This document shows positions 8,901 through 15,469 of a DNA stretch of 25,093 nt, piece after piece. The stretch is from an uncultured bacterium (GTDB lineage: Bacteria; Bacteroidota; Bacteroidia; Sphingobacteriales; Sphingobacteriaceae), in NCBI GenBank assembly GCA_903958995.1, contig CAJBVG010000101.1, positions 1 to 25,093 of the forward strand, read 5' to 3'. Numbering within the stretch: the first letter of the stretch is position 1; each line of letters begins with the position of its first letter. Made by a program: the position numbers and the translations under genes. The notes below the pieces were generated by a model. The model was not told the DNA's origin. It did not search any database and worked only from the letters and a program-made list of their open reading frames with translations.

Positions 8901-9706
8901 AAATTGGGAAGAAAATGGATCCTATTTCTTGGAAAGGTAGTGATGAAATTGGAAAGTTGATCAATGAATACAATCGGATGATTCTAGAATTGGAAGAAAG
9001 TACAGATCGATTAGCTAAATCAGAAAGAGAGAATGCGTGGCGCGAAATGGCGAAACAAGTTGCACACGAAATAAAAAATCCACTTACACCAATGAAGTTG
9101 GGTCTTCAACATTTACAGCGTTCTTGGAATGATAAGGATCCTAATTTCAACGAGAAGTTCGAGCGTTTCAATAATACGTTCATTCAACAAATAGAATCAC
9201 TTTCACTAATTGCTTCTGAATTTTCGAGTTTCGCTCAGATGCCTCAAACCAGCAAGGAGCTTGTTGATTTAAAAGACATTGTAAGTAATGTGGTTGATTT
9301 GTATAAAAACACTAACGATATTGAAATCCACTTGGGTTACTTGCCAGGGTTAAAATCTATGGTGATGGCCGATAAGGACCAAATGATTCGGACCTTTAAT
9401 AACCTGATCAAAAATGCTATTCAGTCTATCCCCTCTCAACGTAACGGACAAATAAATGTTGATTTATTAAATGATAAGGGGCATTTCTTAGTAATGATTC
9501 AGGATAATGGTTCGGGGATAGAAGAAGAAAAGCAGTCGAAAATATTTCAGCCCAACTTTACTACCAAAAATTCTGGAATGGGAATGGGCTTAGCCATCGT
9601 AAAAAATATCATTGATAATGCTGGTGGGAAAATTTGGTTTCAGTCTGAACTCAATAAAGGCACTACTTTTTACGTTTCATTACCATTAGATCATGGAAAT
9701 GATTAA
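5993..9706 (+). CDS. very large multi-span sensor histidine kinase with HAMP domain
   Basis: A 1237-residue membrane sensor kinase starting at GTG (5993), which gives MSKYL ahead of the first span. Predicted spans lie at about 11-28, 211-228, 241-260, 288-306, 322-341, 363-385, 403-437 and 447-466, then 708-728, 760-782 and 933-953. Extracytoplasmic segments lie at about 30-205, 470-705 and 785-930. A HAMP domain (about 950-1005) precedes a complete kinase core: H-box with phospho-acceptor H1025 in VAHEIKNPLTP, N-box with N1141 in NNLIKNA, G1 DNGSGI at D1171, and G2 GMGMGLA at about 1195. The layout of spans, HAMP and HEIKNPLTP resembles NtrY-type kinases enlarged by a seven-to-eight-span N-terminal module. 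No response regulator is adjacent. The stop overlaps the start of the next gene, a putative outer-membrane barrel, so the pair are translationally coupled and may act together in envelope sensing. The signal is unknown. Confidence 0.93.
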   Translation: MSKYLRNSRNFFFISVFIILLVQLIGLWTKPEIVEGRAGKSLSAEIQNYDRLMQNFCDNSSLDTILKDNYATHNNKNWEKFITLTKDNPFITIVYQKDKIKYWSKSNVVPDYEHLKIKEGNNFRKLDNGWYIIKQKTIDNSKVFLIFNVYKEFNYQNEYLVNRYNPRLGVSDYIEINSFVKNKGYIIQDASGKNLFSISINEEKYNANPATLIIIGWLLTFIFCYLTINSFAKYLWHKGETLASVLFVFVVILLLRSASMYWNVPTSIYQLPLFSPEKYASNFLFPSLGDLIINLLLIHWLVYFLFDRIKDLNFRVYNIRKSYILTIVFIIASFGVLDAIDYLFEGLVSNSNISFELANILSLDLYSVLGFFTLSLMMYSFYLFNDMLIGIFHQFFLSKREKLNVFVFTLILILISKSIIHEVSILFYTNTLFLIILERAKSRKRNYLNLLLVVLILIVFSIAASSRLLHFNIEKEKENRQLLASKLESANDPIAEYLLEGLIKKIQKDEVVLNYFKESKKNGESLNLRIQQLYFGGYFSKYDLLVYEFDSAGHALKESQNKTLGYFEDIINNKSTPTFNQYFYYQSNTYGMLTYYGKIPLYTKSGNIGQLIIELKSKYFRDENIFPELLLEGSLKMNKDFNSYSYSIYKSNKLISQQGSYPYSLQNIEFASAKDGYEFLESNDFNHLTYKPNNDLLIVVSKPIESKTKILTLFSYIFGLFSFFLLIFYLRRTFGKRFNLLTINFKNIPGRFKILFKTRIQLSLVLTIIISLIIVGYITFIYITDQYTKQQNERLSQKVRSILISLEKRAYLINYWNNTYDDKMSVELKSLSDLYLSDINIYNLNGHLLLSTQPKIFEEGLTSKQMNPEAYMIMRRFERSEFTTTEKIGALQYLSSYAPIRNSNNKIVGYLNLPYFANKLEYEARVSQFLTTFINVYVFIFVAIGFIAFFIANSITFPLTLIEEQLRETKIGKKMDPISWKGSDEIGKLINEYNRMILELEESTDRLAKSERENAWREMAKQVAHEIKNPLTPMKLGLQHLQRSWNDKDPNFNEKFERFNNTFIQQIESLSLIASEFSSFAQMPQTSKELVDLKDIVSNVVDLYKNTNDIEIHLGYLPGLKSMVMADKDQMIRTFNNLIKNAIQSIPSQRNGQINVDLLNDKGHFLVMIQDNGSGIEEEKQSKIFQPNFTTKNSGMGMGLAIVKNIIDNAGGKIWFQSELNKGTTFYVSLPLDHGND

Positions 9707-12700
9707 GAAAGCTATTTTTTATACCACAATCATACTCTCCTCTATTCAAGTGCATGCACAAGCAGTAAAGGATAGTATTCCATCTGTATTACAAAAAAGG
9801 TACTTTCATAAAGATGCTAGGTTAATGCTCAGTAGAGAGCAAGCCATTAACAATCCCTTTTCTATTACATACGATAGCAAAAATGATGATGGCTTCGGAC
9901 TCAATGGACTTAGCCGTTCTGGAAGTATAGCACGAGCCATTACCGTTGGTAACAATCAAGACCTGAGTTTAAGCTCTTCGCTAAACTTGCAGTTTTCTGG
10001 TCGACTAAGTGAAGACCTTAATGTAATAGCAGCTATTTCTGATGATAATATCCCAATTCAACCTGAAGGGAACACTCAACAGATTCAAGATTTTGATAAA
10101 GTATTTATTCAGCTCATCCATAAAAATTACACCTTAACGGCAGGAGATTTTGAAATTCGAAAACCGAACTCTTACTTTCTGAATTATTTTAAAAAAGCAA
10201 AAGGTGGATATATTCAAAGTACAGTAGAAAGTAGAAATGGTTATAAAATTTTAAACGATGCCGCCATTGCGGTTGCTAAAGGAAAGTATAACCGACAAGT
10301 ATTTATTGGTAAAGAAGGGATACAAGGTCCATACCGCTTACAAGGTTCAGCGAATGAAACATACATAATAGTATTGGCAGGAACAGAGCGTGTTTTCATT
10401 GATGGTGTGCTATTAAAGCGTGGTGAAAACCAAGACTATACCATAGATTATAATGTTGCTGAGATAACATTTATGCCGAAGCGTATCATCACTGCTTACT
10501 CGAGGATAACTATTGAGTTTGAATATTCGGATAAAAATTATGCACGAAGTTTAAGCATTGTGAACTCTACATTCGAAAATGCCAAGAACACCTTTCATTT
10601 CAATTATTATAATGAACAGGATTCAAAAAACAGACCATTATTACAATCATTGGATGATAATCAAAAACTATTCTTATCAACAATAGGAGATGCGACTTCA
10701 TCTGCTTATTACCCATCAATAGATAGTGTAGGTTATACGAGCAATGAAGTAAGATATAAGAAAATGGATAGTTTGGGATATTCGATATATAAACTATCTA
10801 CAAATCCTGAAGAAGCAATCTATAGATTAAACTTCACACAAGTAGGTACGAATAACGGTAACTACATACCAGAAAATACTTTAGCTAACGGAAGAGTTTT
10901 TAAATGGGTTGCACCAGTGAATGGAGTATTGCAAGGTAGTTATGAACCTGTGGTAATTCTTGTCGCCCCGAAAAAATCGAGCATGTTTACTTTTGCAGCC
11001 GAACATCGCGCCAATCAAAAATGGAAAATGGGTACTGAGGTAGGCATTAGTCAGCAAGACAAAAATCTATACTCCACTAAAGATGATGGAAACAATACTG
11101 GGCTTGCATTAAAATCGAACATTGAAAATAAAATCATACTTAAACGCGACTCTACTGGTGATGTGCATTTAATAACCAATGCGCAAGCGGAATTAGTTAG
11201 CCAATCTTTTAAAGCAGTAGAGTTTTATCGCCCTGTTGAGTTTAACCGAACTTTTAATAATACTCAAACACAGTTATCTGCAGAGCAATGGTATTCGGTA
11301 CAGACCGCTATCGAAAAAAATAGCAAGTCGCTTGTATACTATAGATTTTCTGCATTTTTAAAAGACACAGTTTATCAAGGTATACAACAAAGTGTAGGAA
11401 CCGATTATCAATATAAATCATATCGATTATTTTCAAAAGCAAGTTTACTAACAACTTCATTTAACAATAAAAAGAATGCAAGTAATTTCTTAAAGCATCA
11501 GGTTGATTTGAGTAAAAGTTTTAAGTATAGCATAATCGGTATTGGAGAAGAAACTGAAAAAAATATTTTTACGAATTCATCAAACGACACACTAGCCAAC
11601 ACCAGTTTTTCATTTTATGATTATAAGGTGTATGTTAAAAGTCCAGAAACATCTATTAATAAATATTTATTAGAATATAACAACCGATTGGATCGCAGTC
11701 CTTATCAAAATGACTTACGTTCTGCAACGCGTTCAGAAAACATTGTCTTAAATACAGAGTTAAATAAAAATCAAAATGCTTTAGTTGGGCTAAGTGTGAA
11801 TTACAGAAATTTAAATGTTATTAATAAAAATTCTACTTTGAAGTCGGAAGAAAATATTGTTTCTAGGATTCGATTTGATGCAAATGCCTTAAATGGATTT
11901 TTGAGTAGCAATACATTTTATGAAATAGGAACTGGGCAAGAGCCTGAGCGCGCTTTCACTTATTTAAAAGTACCGGCAGGGCAAGGTGTTTACGTGTTTA
12001 GGGATTATAATAATAATGGTATACAAGAGTTAAATGAATTCGAAATTGCAAAATATACTTACGAAGCTGATTACATTCGAGTAAGTACGTTGAGTACAAA
12101 TTTCGTAAGAACTAAATCGACTTCTATATCCGAAAATATAAACATAGATCCATCTCGAAGATGGTCGAATAAAACTAATGCATTAAAATACTTAAGTGTA
12201 TTTTCAAATCAGTTAAATTTTAAAATTGATCGCAAAACCATGCGCGATGCAGCGAATAATATTTTCAATCCTTTTGATATTGCAATACAAGACACCTCAC
12301 TCATTACTATTAATACACAATTTCGTGAAAGTTTTTATTTTAATAGAAGCAATCCGATATTTGGAGCCGACTATACTTATCAAGGCAATAGCAACAAGAA
12401 CTTGCTGAGCATTGGTTTCGATTCTAGAAAATATAATGAGCATATCATCCGTACTCGTTGGAACATTGCTGGTCAATACTCAATCCTATCTGAATTTAAA
12501 CAAGGACAAAAAATAGCAAATAACGAAGCGGCAGCAGATCGTAATTATCAAATTAATTACTACAGCTTAAAGCCGGAATTTGCTTATCAATTTTCGAGTA
12601 ACTATCGTTGGGCTGTGTTCTATAATTTCCAACATCAAGAGAACATATTACTAAGTGCAGAAAAATCTACACAACATAAATTAAGTGCAGAGATGAAATA

Positions 12701-12953
12701 TAATGCTGGCGGTAAGTCTAGTATACAAACACAATTTAATTTCATCTACAACACCTTTACAGGTAAAAGTAATTCAGCAATTGCTTATGAAATGTTAGAA
12801 GCACTTCAACCAGGAAATAATTTAACATGGTCGGCAAATTGGCAAAAAAATGTTGGACCAAATTTACAAATCAGTATTCTGTATGATGGAAGAAGTTCGG
12901 AGGGGAACAAAGTAATTCATGCAGGAAGCATGCAAGCGAGAGCCTTTTTTTAG
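9693..12953 (+). CDS. putative outer-membrane beta-barrel protein with EF-hand-like loop
   Basis: A 1086-residue exported protein, mostly short alternating beta segments rich in Tyr, Asn and Ser, ending in Phe-Phe as outer-membrane barrels often do. The signal peptide ends at VHAQ. An ATG at 9699 gives MIKKAIFY and a more typical signal peptide, so the true start may be two codons in. Residues about 90-170 hold a distinctive block with ISDDNIPIQPEGNTQQIQDF and LTAGDFEIRKP. The loop DYNNNGIQELNE from D771 fits a 12-residue EF-hand-like calcium loop (D1, N3, N5, G6, E12). The start overlaps the kinase gene by 14 bases (8 if 9699 is used), indicating a dedicated partnership. I do not recognise a named family. 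It could be a TonB-independent barrel or a surface assembly factor. The beta-barrel assignment is inferred from composition, signal and C-terminus. Confidence 0.85.
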   Translation: MEMIKKAIFYTTIILSSIQVHAQAVKDSIPSVLQKRYFHKDARLMLSREQAINNPFSITYDSKNDDGFGLNGLSRSGSIARAITVGNNQDLSLSSSLNLQFSGRLSEDLNVIAAISDDNIPIQPEGNTQQIQDFDKVFIQLIHKNYTLTAGDFEIRKPNSYFLNYFKKAKGGYIQSTVESRNGYKILNDAAIAVAKGKYNRQVFIGKEGIQGPYRLQGSANETYIIVLAGTERVFIDGVLLKRGENQDYTIDYNVAEITFMPKRIITAYSRITIEFEYSDKNYARSLSIVNSTFENAKNTFHFNYYNEQDSKNRPLLQSLDDNQKLFLSTIGDATSSAYYPSIDSVGYTSNEVRYKKMDSLGYSIYKLSTNPEEAIYRLNFTQVGTNNGNYIPENTLANGRVFKWVAPVNGVLQGSYEPVVILVAPKKSSMFTFAAEHRANQKWKMGTEVGISQQDKNLYSTKDDGNNTGLALKSNIENKIILKRDSTGDVHLITNAQAELVSQSFKAVEFYRPVEFNRTFNNTQTQLSAEQWYSVQTAIEKNSKSLVYYRFSAFLKDTVYQGIQQSVGTDYQYKSYRLFSKASLLTTSFNNKKNASNFLKHQVDLSKSFKYSIIGIGEETEKNIFTNSSNDTLANTSFSFYDYKVYVKSPETSINKYLLEYNNRLDRSPYQNDLRSATRSENIVLNTELNKNQNALVGLSVNYRNLNVINKNSTLKSEENIVSRIRFDANALNGFLSSNTFYEIGTGQEPERAFTYLKVPAGQGVYVFRDYNNNGIQELNEFEIAKYTYEADYIRVSTLSTNFVRTKSTSISENINIDPSRRWSNKTNALKYLSVFSNQLNFKIDRKTMRDAANNIFNPFDIAIQDTSLITINTQFRESFYFNRSNPIFGADYTYQGNSNKNLLSIGFDSRKYNEHIIRTRWNIAGQYSILSEFKQGQKIANNEAAADRNYQINYYSLKPEFAYQFSSNYRWAVFYNFQHQENILLSAEKSTQHKLSAEMKYNAGGKSSIQTQFNFIYNTFTGKSNSAIAYEMLEALQPGNNLTWSANWQKNVGPNLQISILYDGRSSEGNKVIHAGSMQARAFF

Positions 12954-13028
12954 AATCGGGTATCGAGTATCGGGTATCGAGCATATATTTTATCTCGATA
13001 CGCGATACGCGATACTCGCTACTCACTA
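12954..13028. repeat. 7-bp-period TATCGRG hairpin between convergent genes
   Basis: Four 7-bp units on the left (AATCGGG, TATCGAG, TATCGGG, TATCGAG; 12954-12981), a 12-nt spacer, then five units on the right (CTCGATA, CGCGATA twice, CTCGCTA, CTCACTA; 12994-13028). The arms fold into an imperfect hairpin of about 28 bp with roughly one mismatch per unit. The innermost 7 bp are perfect. It starts immediately after the stop of the barrel gene, and its last unit contains the stop codon (13026-13028) of the minus-strand coiled-coil gene. It probably ends both transcripts, although no long T run follows on either strand. The TATCGGG unit is also the half-site of the palindrome at 2070 and 24080. 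Confidence 0.8.
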
Positions 13029-13946
13029 CTTAAGAACTAGAGTAGTACTTCCAATCGAAGCACCATCAGCATATAATGTAATTGTATAAGTACCTGCTTC
13101 TATCGACGATGTTTTTGTCCAGAACATAGTATACGTTTGGCCAGATTTATTTTCAAATAAGATATTTGATTTTACAGAGTATTGCATTTCTGATCCGTCT
13201 GCAGTGAACTTACTTTCGAATTGATCAGTAATTACTTCTGCTTTACCTGTTGGATTCACTACACGTAAATAAAAATCACGAGCCCCTTGAGAAGCTACTT
13301 GATTATCGGCAACATTAAATGTTACTTTTATTTTTTCTAAATTTTTAACACGTTCAGTTAAGGATTCTTTTCCATTAGAACGGTAACGAACTCCTGTTGC
13401 ATTTATTGAAGTTGCTTTCAACAATGAAGCAACAGCAACTTTGTTTGATAAATTAATATTCTGATTAGTTAAGTCAGATGATTTACGTTGCTCTGTTTCA
13501 ACTGTTTTTTTCAATCCATTATTTTCAGATGCTAACAATTCATTTTCCTTTTTTAAGGTAATGATTTCGTCCTGATATTTGTGGATGTAATATCTCAATT
13601 GATCAATTTCATTTCTTGCACGCTCTAACTCTGCCGCCGACATATTTCCACGACGTAAAGCAGTTTGTAATTGTGCTACTTTCGCTTTTAACTCTTCGTC
13701 TTTAGCAAGTAAATTTTCATTTAACGTATCAGCATTTGCAGTAGCTTGTGTTAAATCCACTTCTAATTGATTTAACTGCAATTGTAATTTTTCCTTTTCA
13801 CCAGATGTTTGCTCAAAACGAGTTTCCGTTTTATCTTTTTGCATCCATAAGAAAATGTTGGTGCCAATAAGAACTACGATTACTGCTAAAAGAATGTAAA
13901 CTTTCTTCGTATCTTTTTTTGGCTTCGACTCTTGTTCCATGTTCAT
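13026..13946 (-). CDS. membrane-anchored coiled-coil protein, function unknown
   Basis: 306 residues. A short Lys-rich cytoplasmic head (1-15) is followed by one membrane span (about 16-35, VYILLAVIVVLIGTNIFLWM). A long heptad-type coiled coil (about 38-170, rich in Glu, Lys, Leu, Gln) leads to a C-terminal beta-rich domain (about 185-306) that resembles a small Ig-like or stalk-tip fold. The topology suggests an inner-membrane protein with its coiled coil in the periplasm. The start could be M1 or M3 (MNMEQ). It lies 5 bases after the DUF1844 gene and is co-transcribed with it. Similar Bacteroidota proteins are often annotated as hypothetical or loosely as chromosome-partitioning proteins. 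I see no ATPase motif, so the latter label is not supported. Confidence 0.85.
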   Translation of the reverse strand: MNMEQESKPKKDTKKVYILLAVIVVLIGTNIFLWMQKDKTETRFEQTSGEKEKLQLQLNQLEVDLTQATANADTLNENLLAKDEELKAKVAQLQTALRRGNMSAAELERARNEIDQLRYYIHKYQDEIITLKKENELLASENNGLKKTVETEQRKSSDLTNQNINLSNKVAVASLLKATSINATGVRYRSNGKESLTERVKNLEKIKVTFNVADNQVASQGARDFYLRVVNPTGKAEVITDQFESKFTADGSEMQYSVKSNILFENKSGQTYTMFWTKTSSIEAGTYTITLYADGASIGSTTLVLK

Positions 13947-13951
13947 TTATA

Positions 13952-14218
13952 TTAGTCTTTGTTGTTGTTATTTACTTCATCAACGTAATTTAATCGCAAA
14001 TCTGATAAGAACTGTTGTAACATTCTTTCTGTTTCTGGACTTAGATTACCTTTTGTTTTATCTCTGAGCATCTCCAACATGTCTATCGACTGCTTTGCTT
14101 GCTCTAAGTTACGCTCAATTGTATTGCTCACTGGATTCATCACTTTACCTAAGCCTTGCATCCCTGAGGAGTGGAAAATATACAATAACTGAGCAAATAG
14201 TTGTTCTTCCTTGTTCAT
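13952..14218 (-). CDS. DUF1844 family small protein
   Basis: 88 residues. It shows the DUF1844 pattern: an N-terminal helix (QLLYIFHSSGMQGLG), then NLEQAKQSIDMLEMLRDKTKGNL, then a helix ending LSDLRLNYVDE. The KTKGNL block and the final LRxxYV are characteristic. No signal peptide and no metal site are present. It is all-helical by composition and its molecular role is not established. It ends in an Asn-rich tail (VNNNNKD). It is the first gene of a two-gene minus-strand unit with the coiled-coil protein, and is divergent from the TPMT-like gene 63 bases away. Confidence 0.88.
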   Translation of the reverse strand: MNKEEQLFAQLLYIFHSSGMQGLGKVMNPVSNTIERNLEQAKQSIDMLEMLRDKTKGNLSPETERMLQQFLSDLRLNYVDEVNNNNKD

Positions 14219-14234
14219 AATGATTATTATTGCC

Positions 14235-14242
14235 CAAATATA
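14235..14242 (-). promoter_or_regulatory. -7 box of the DUF1844 unit
   Basis: On the minus strand TATATTTG is a perfect match to TAnnTTTG and ends 16 bases before the ATG at 14218, giving a leader of about 10 bases. No convincing TTG is seen 19-21 bases upstream. It is the best promoter candidate in the 63-base divergent gap. Confidence 0.45.
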
Positions 14243-14262
14243 TAAAATTATAATCTTTGCTT

Positions 14263-14270
14263 TATTTTTA
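14263..14270 (+). promoter_or_regulatory. possible -7 box of the TPMT-like gene
   Basis: TATTTTTA fits TAnnTTTG except for the last base and ends 11 bases before the ATG at 14282. No -33 element is evident. The call rests on position and composition and is weak in such AT-rich sequence. Confidence 0.25.
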
Positions 14271-14281
14271 GCATCTAAAAT

Positions 14282-14866
14282 ATGGAACTAAACGAACACT
14301 TCTGGGAGCAGAAATACCAAGAAAGAAAGACCGGATGGGATATAGGTAGAGCATCTACTCCTATTGTTGCTTATTTGGAACAGCTTGAAAATAAAGACTT
14401 AAGCATACTAATTCCTGGGTGTGGAAATGGTTACGAAGCTGAATGGGCGCATAAAAATGGCTTTAAAAATGTGCATGTTTTAGATTTTGCGAGCTCAGCA
14501 ATCGCTAATTTCAAAAAAAGATACCCTCATTTTGAAGCATCGTGCCTTCATCAAGAAGACTTTTTTAATCACGAAGGGAAGTATGATATCATCATCGAAC
14601 AAACATTTTTCTGTTCGTTAGATCCTTCTATGCGTAAACAATACGCTGAAAAAATGCAGCAACTGCTTAATCCGAACGGACGATTAGTAGGCTTATTGTT
14701 TAATACTGATTTTGAAGATGGGCCACCGTTCGGTGGAGACAAAGACGAATACAAAAAGTATTTCTCTCCGTATTTCTTTTTTAAATATTTCGAAAACTGT
14801 TACAACTCTATTAAACCTAGAGCTGGAACAGAATTGTTTATGGTATTAAAAAGGAAAGCTACTTAA
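14282..14866 (+). CDS. TPMT-family SAM-dependent methyltransferase
   Basis: 194 residues, a single Rossmann methyltransferase domain. The N-terminal FWEQKYQERKTGWDIGRAST block and SAM motif I ILIPGCGNGYEAE (42-54) match the thiopurine S-methyltransferase-like family, as does the later FEDGPPFGG segment (about 144-152). This family methylates small molecules on S, Se, Te or halide. The true substrate in bacteria is usually unknown and cannot be read here. The protein is cytoplasmic. Its stop codon lies inside the 3' end of the convergent glutathione peroxidase gene (8-base overlap), with no terminator between them. Confidence 0.88.
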   Translation: MELNEHFWEQKYQERKTGWDIGRASTPIVAYLEQLENKDLSILIPGCGNGYEAEWAHKNGFKNVHVLDFASSAIANFKKRYPHFEASCLHQEDFFNHEGKYDIIIEQTFFCSLDPSMRKQYAEKMQQLLNPNGRLVGLLFNTDFEDGPPFGGDKDEYKKYFSPYFFFKYFENCYNSIKPRAGTELFMVLKRKAT

Positions 14867-15434
14867 TCGCTTCTAAAATTTCTGGACCCATTGGTTTTAC
14901 TGATGAAGCGAAGTATTTTACTAACTGTCCATTTTCATCAATTAAGTATTTATTGAAATTCCATTTGGGCTCTTGACTGTTCCAGCCGTTTTGTTCTTTC
15001 GTCCATAACCATTTGTATAAGTCGCAAGCTTGATCACCTACAACATCTACTTTTTCAAATAGCTGAAAAGTTACGCCGTAATTTTTTTGACAAAAACCTG
15101 CAATCTCTTTATTCGATCCAGGTTCTTGTCCGCCGAAATTATTTGCAGGGAAACCTAGTATTACAACTTTGTCGCCGTATTTTTTATTCAATTCTTCTAA
15201 ATCTTTGTATTGAGGCGTGTATCCACATTCAGATGCAGTATTTACTAATAAAACTTTTTTGCCCTTATACTTGCTGAAATCTATGACTTCACCATCAATC
15301 GATTTCATTTTGAACTCATGAAAATTCTTTGTGATTGACATATTGTTATCTGTTAAAGGTTTGCTTTTTACTGTGTGTGTACCGAAGCATGCTGAAAGCA
15401 TACTTAGAAATGGAATTGCTATTAACTTAATCAT
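14859..15434 (-). CDS. glutathione peroxidase-family thiol peroxidase, lipoprotein form
   Basis: A peroxidase of the glutathione peroxidase fold that reduces hydroperoxides. I placed the start at the ATG 15434, which gives MIKLIAIPFLSMLSAC, a lipoprotein signal with lipobox LSAC. Starting at 15461 adds nine residues and spoils the charge pattern. On the longer numbering, catalytic C79 is in NTASECGYTPQY (cysteine in place of selenocysteine), Q112 is in FPANNFGGQEP, and W167-N168 are in WNFNKYL, completing the tetrad. C124 sits in the GFCQKNYGV helix where thioredoxin-dependent members carry the resolving cysteine, so thioredoxin is a likelier reductant than glutathione. The lipid anchor predicts a periplasm-facing membrane position. 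It follows the AsmA-like gene by 35 bases on the same strand and is probably co-transcribed. Confidence 0.92.
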   Translation of the reverse strand: MIKLIAIPFLSMLSACFGTHTVKSKPLTDNNMSITKNFHEFKMKSIDGEVIDFSKYKGKKVLLVNTASECGYTPQYKDLEELNKKYGDKVVILGFPANNFGGQEPGSNKEIAGFCQKNYGVTFQLFEKVDVVGDQACDLYKWLWTKEQNGWNSQEPKWNFNKYLIDENGQLVKYFASSVKPMGPEILEAIK

Positions 15435-15469
15435 TGTGCTGAATTTATAATTAATAAACAACCTTATAC

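Noticed and set aside
14859..15461. Selenocysteine (UGA) at the peroxidase active site
   Set aside because: The active-site codon reads as cysteine, with no in-frame UGA.
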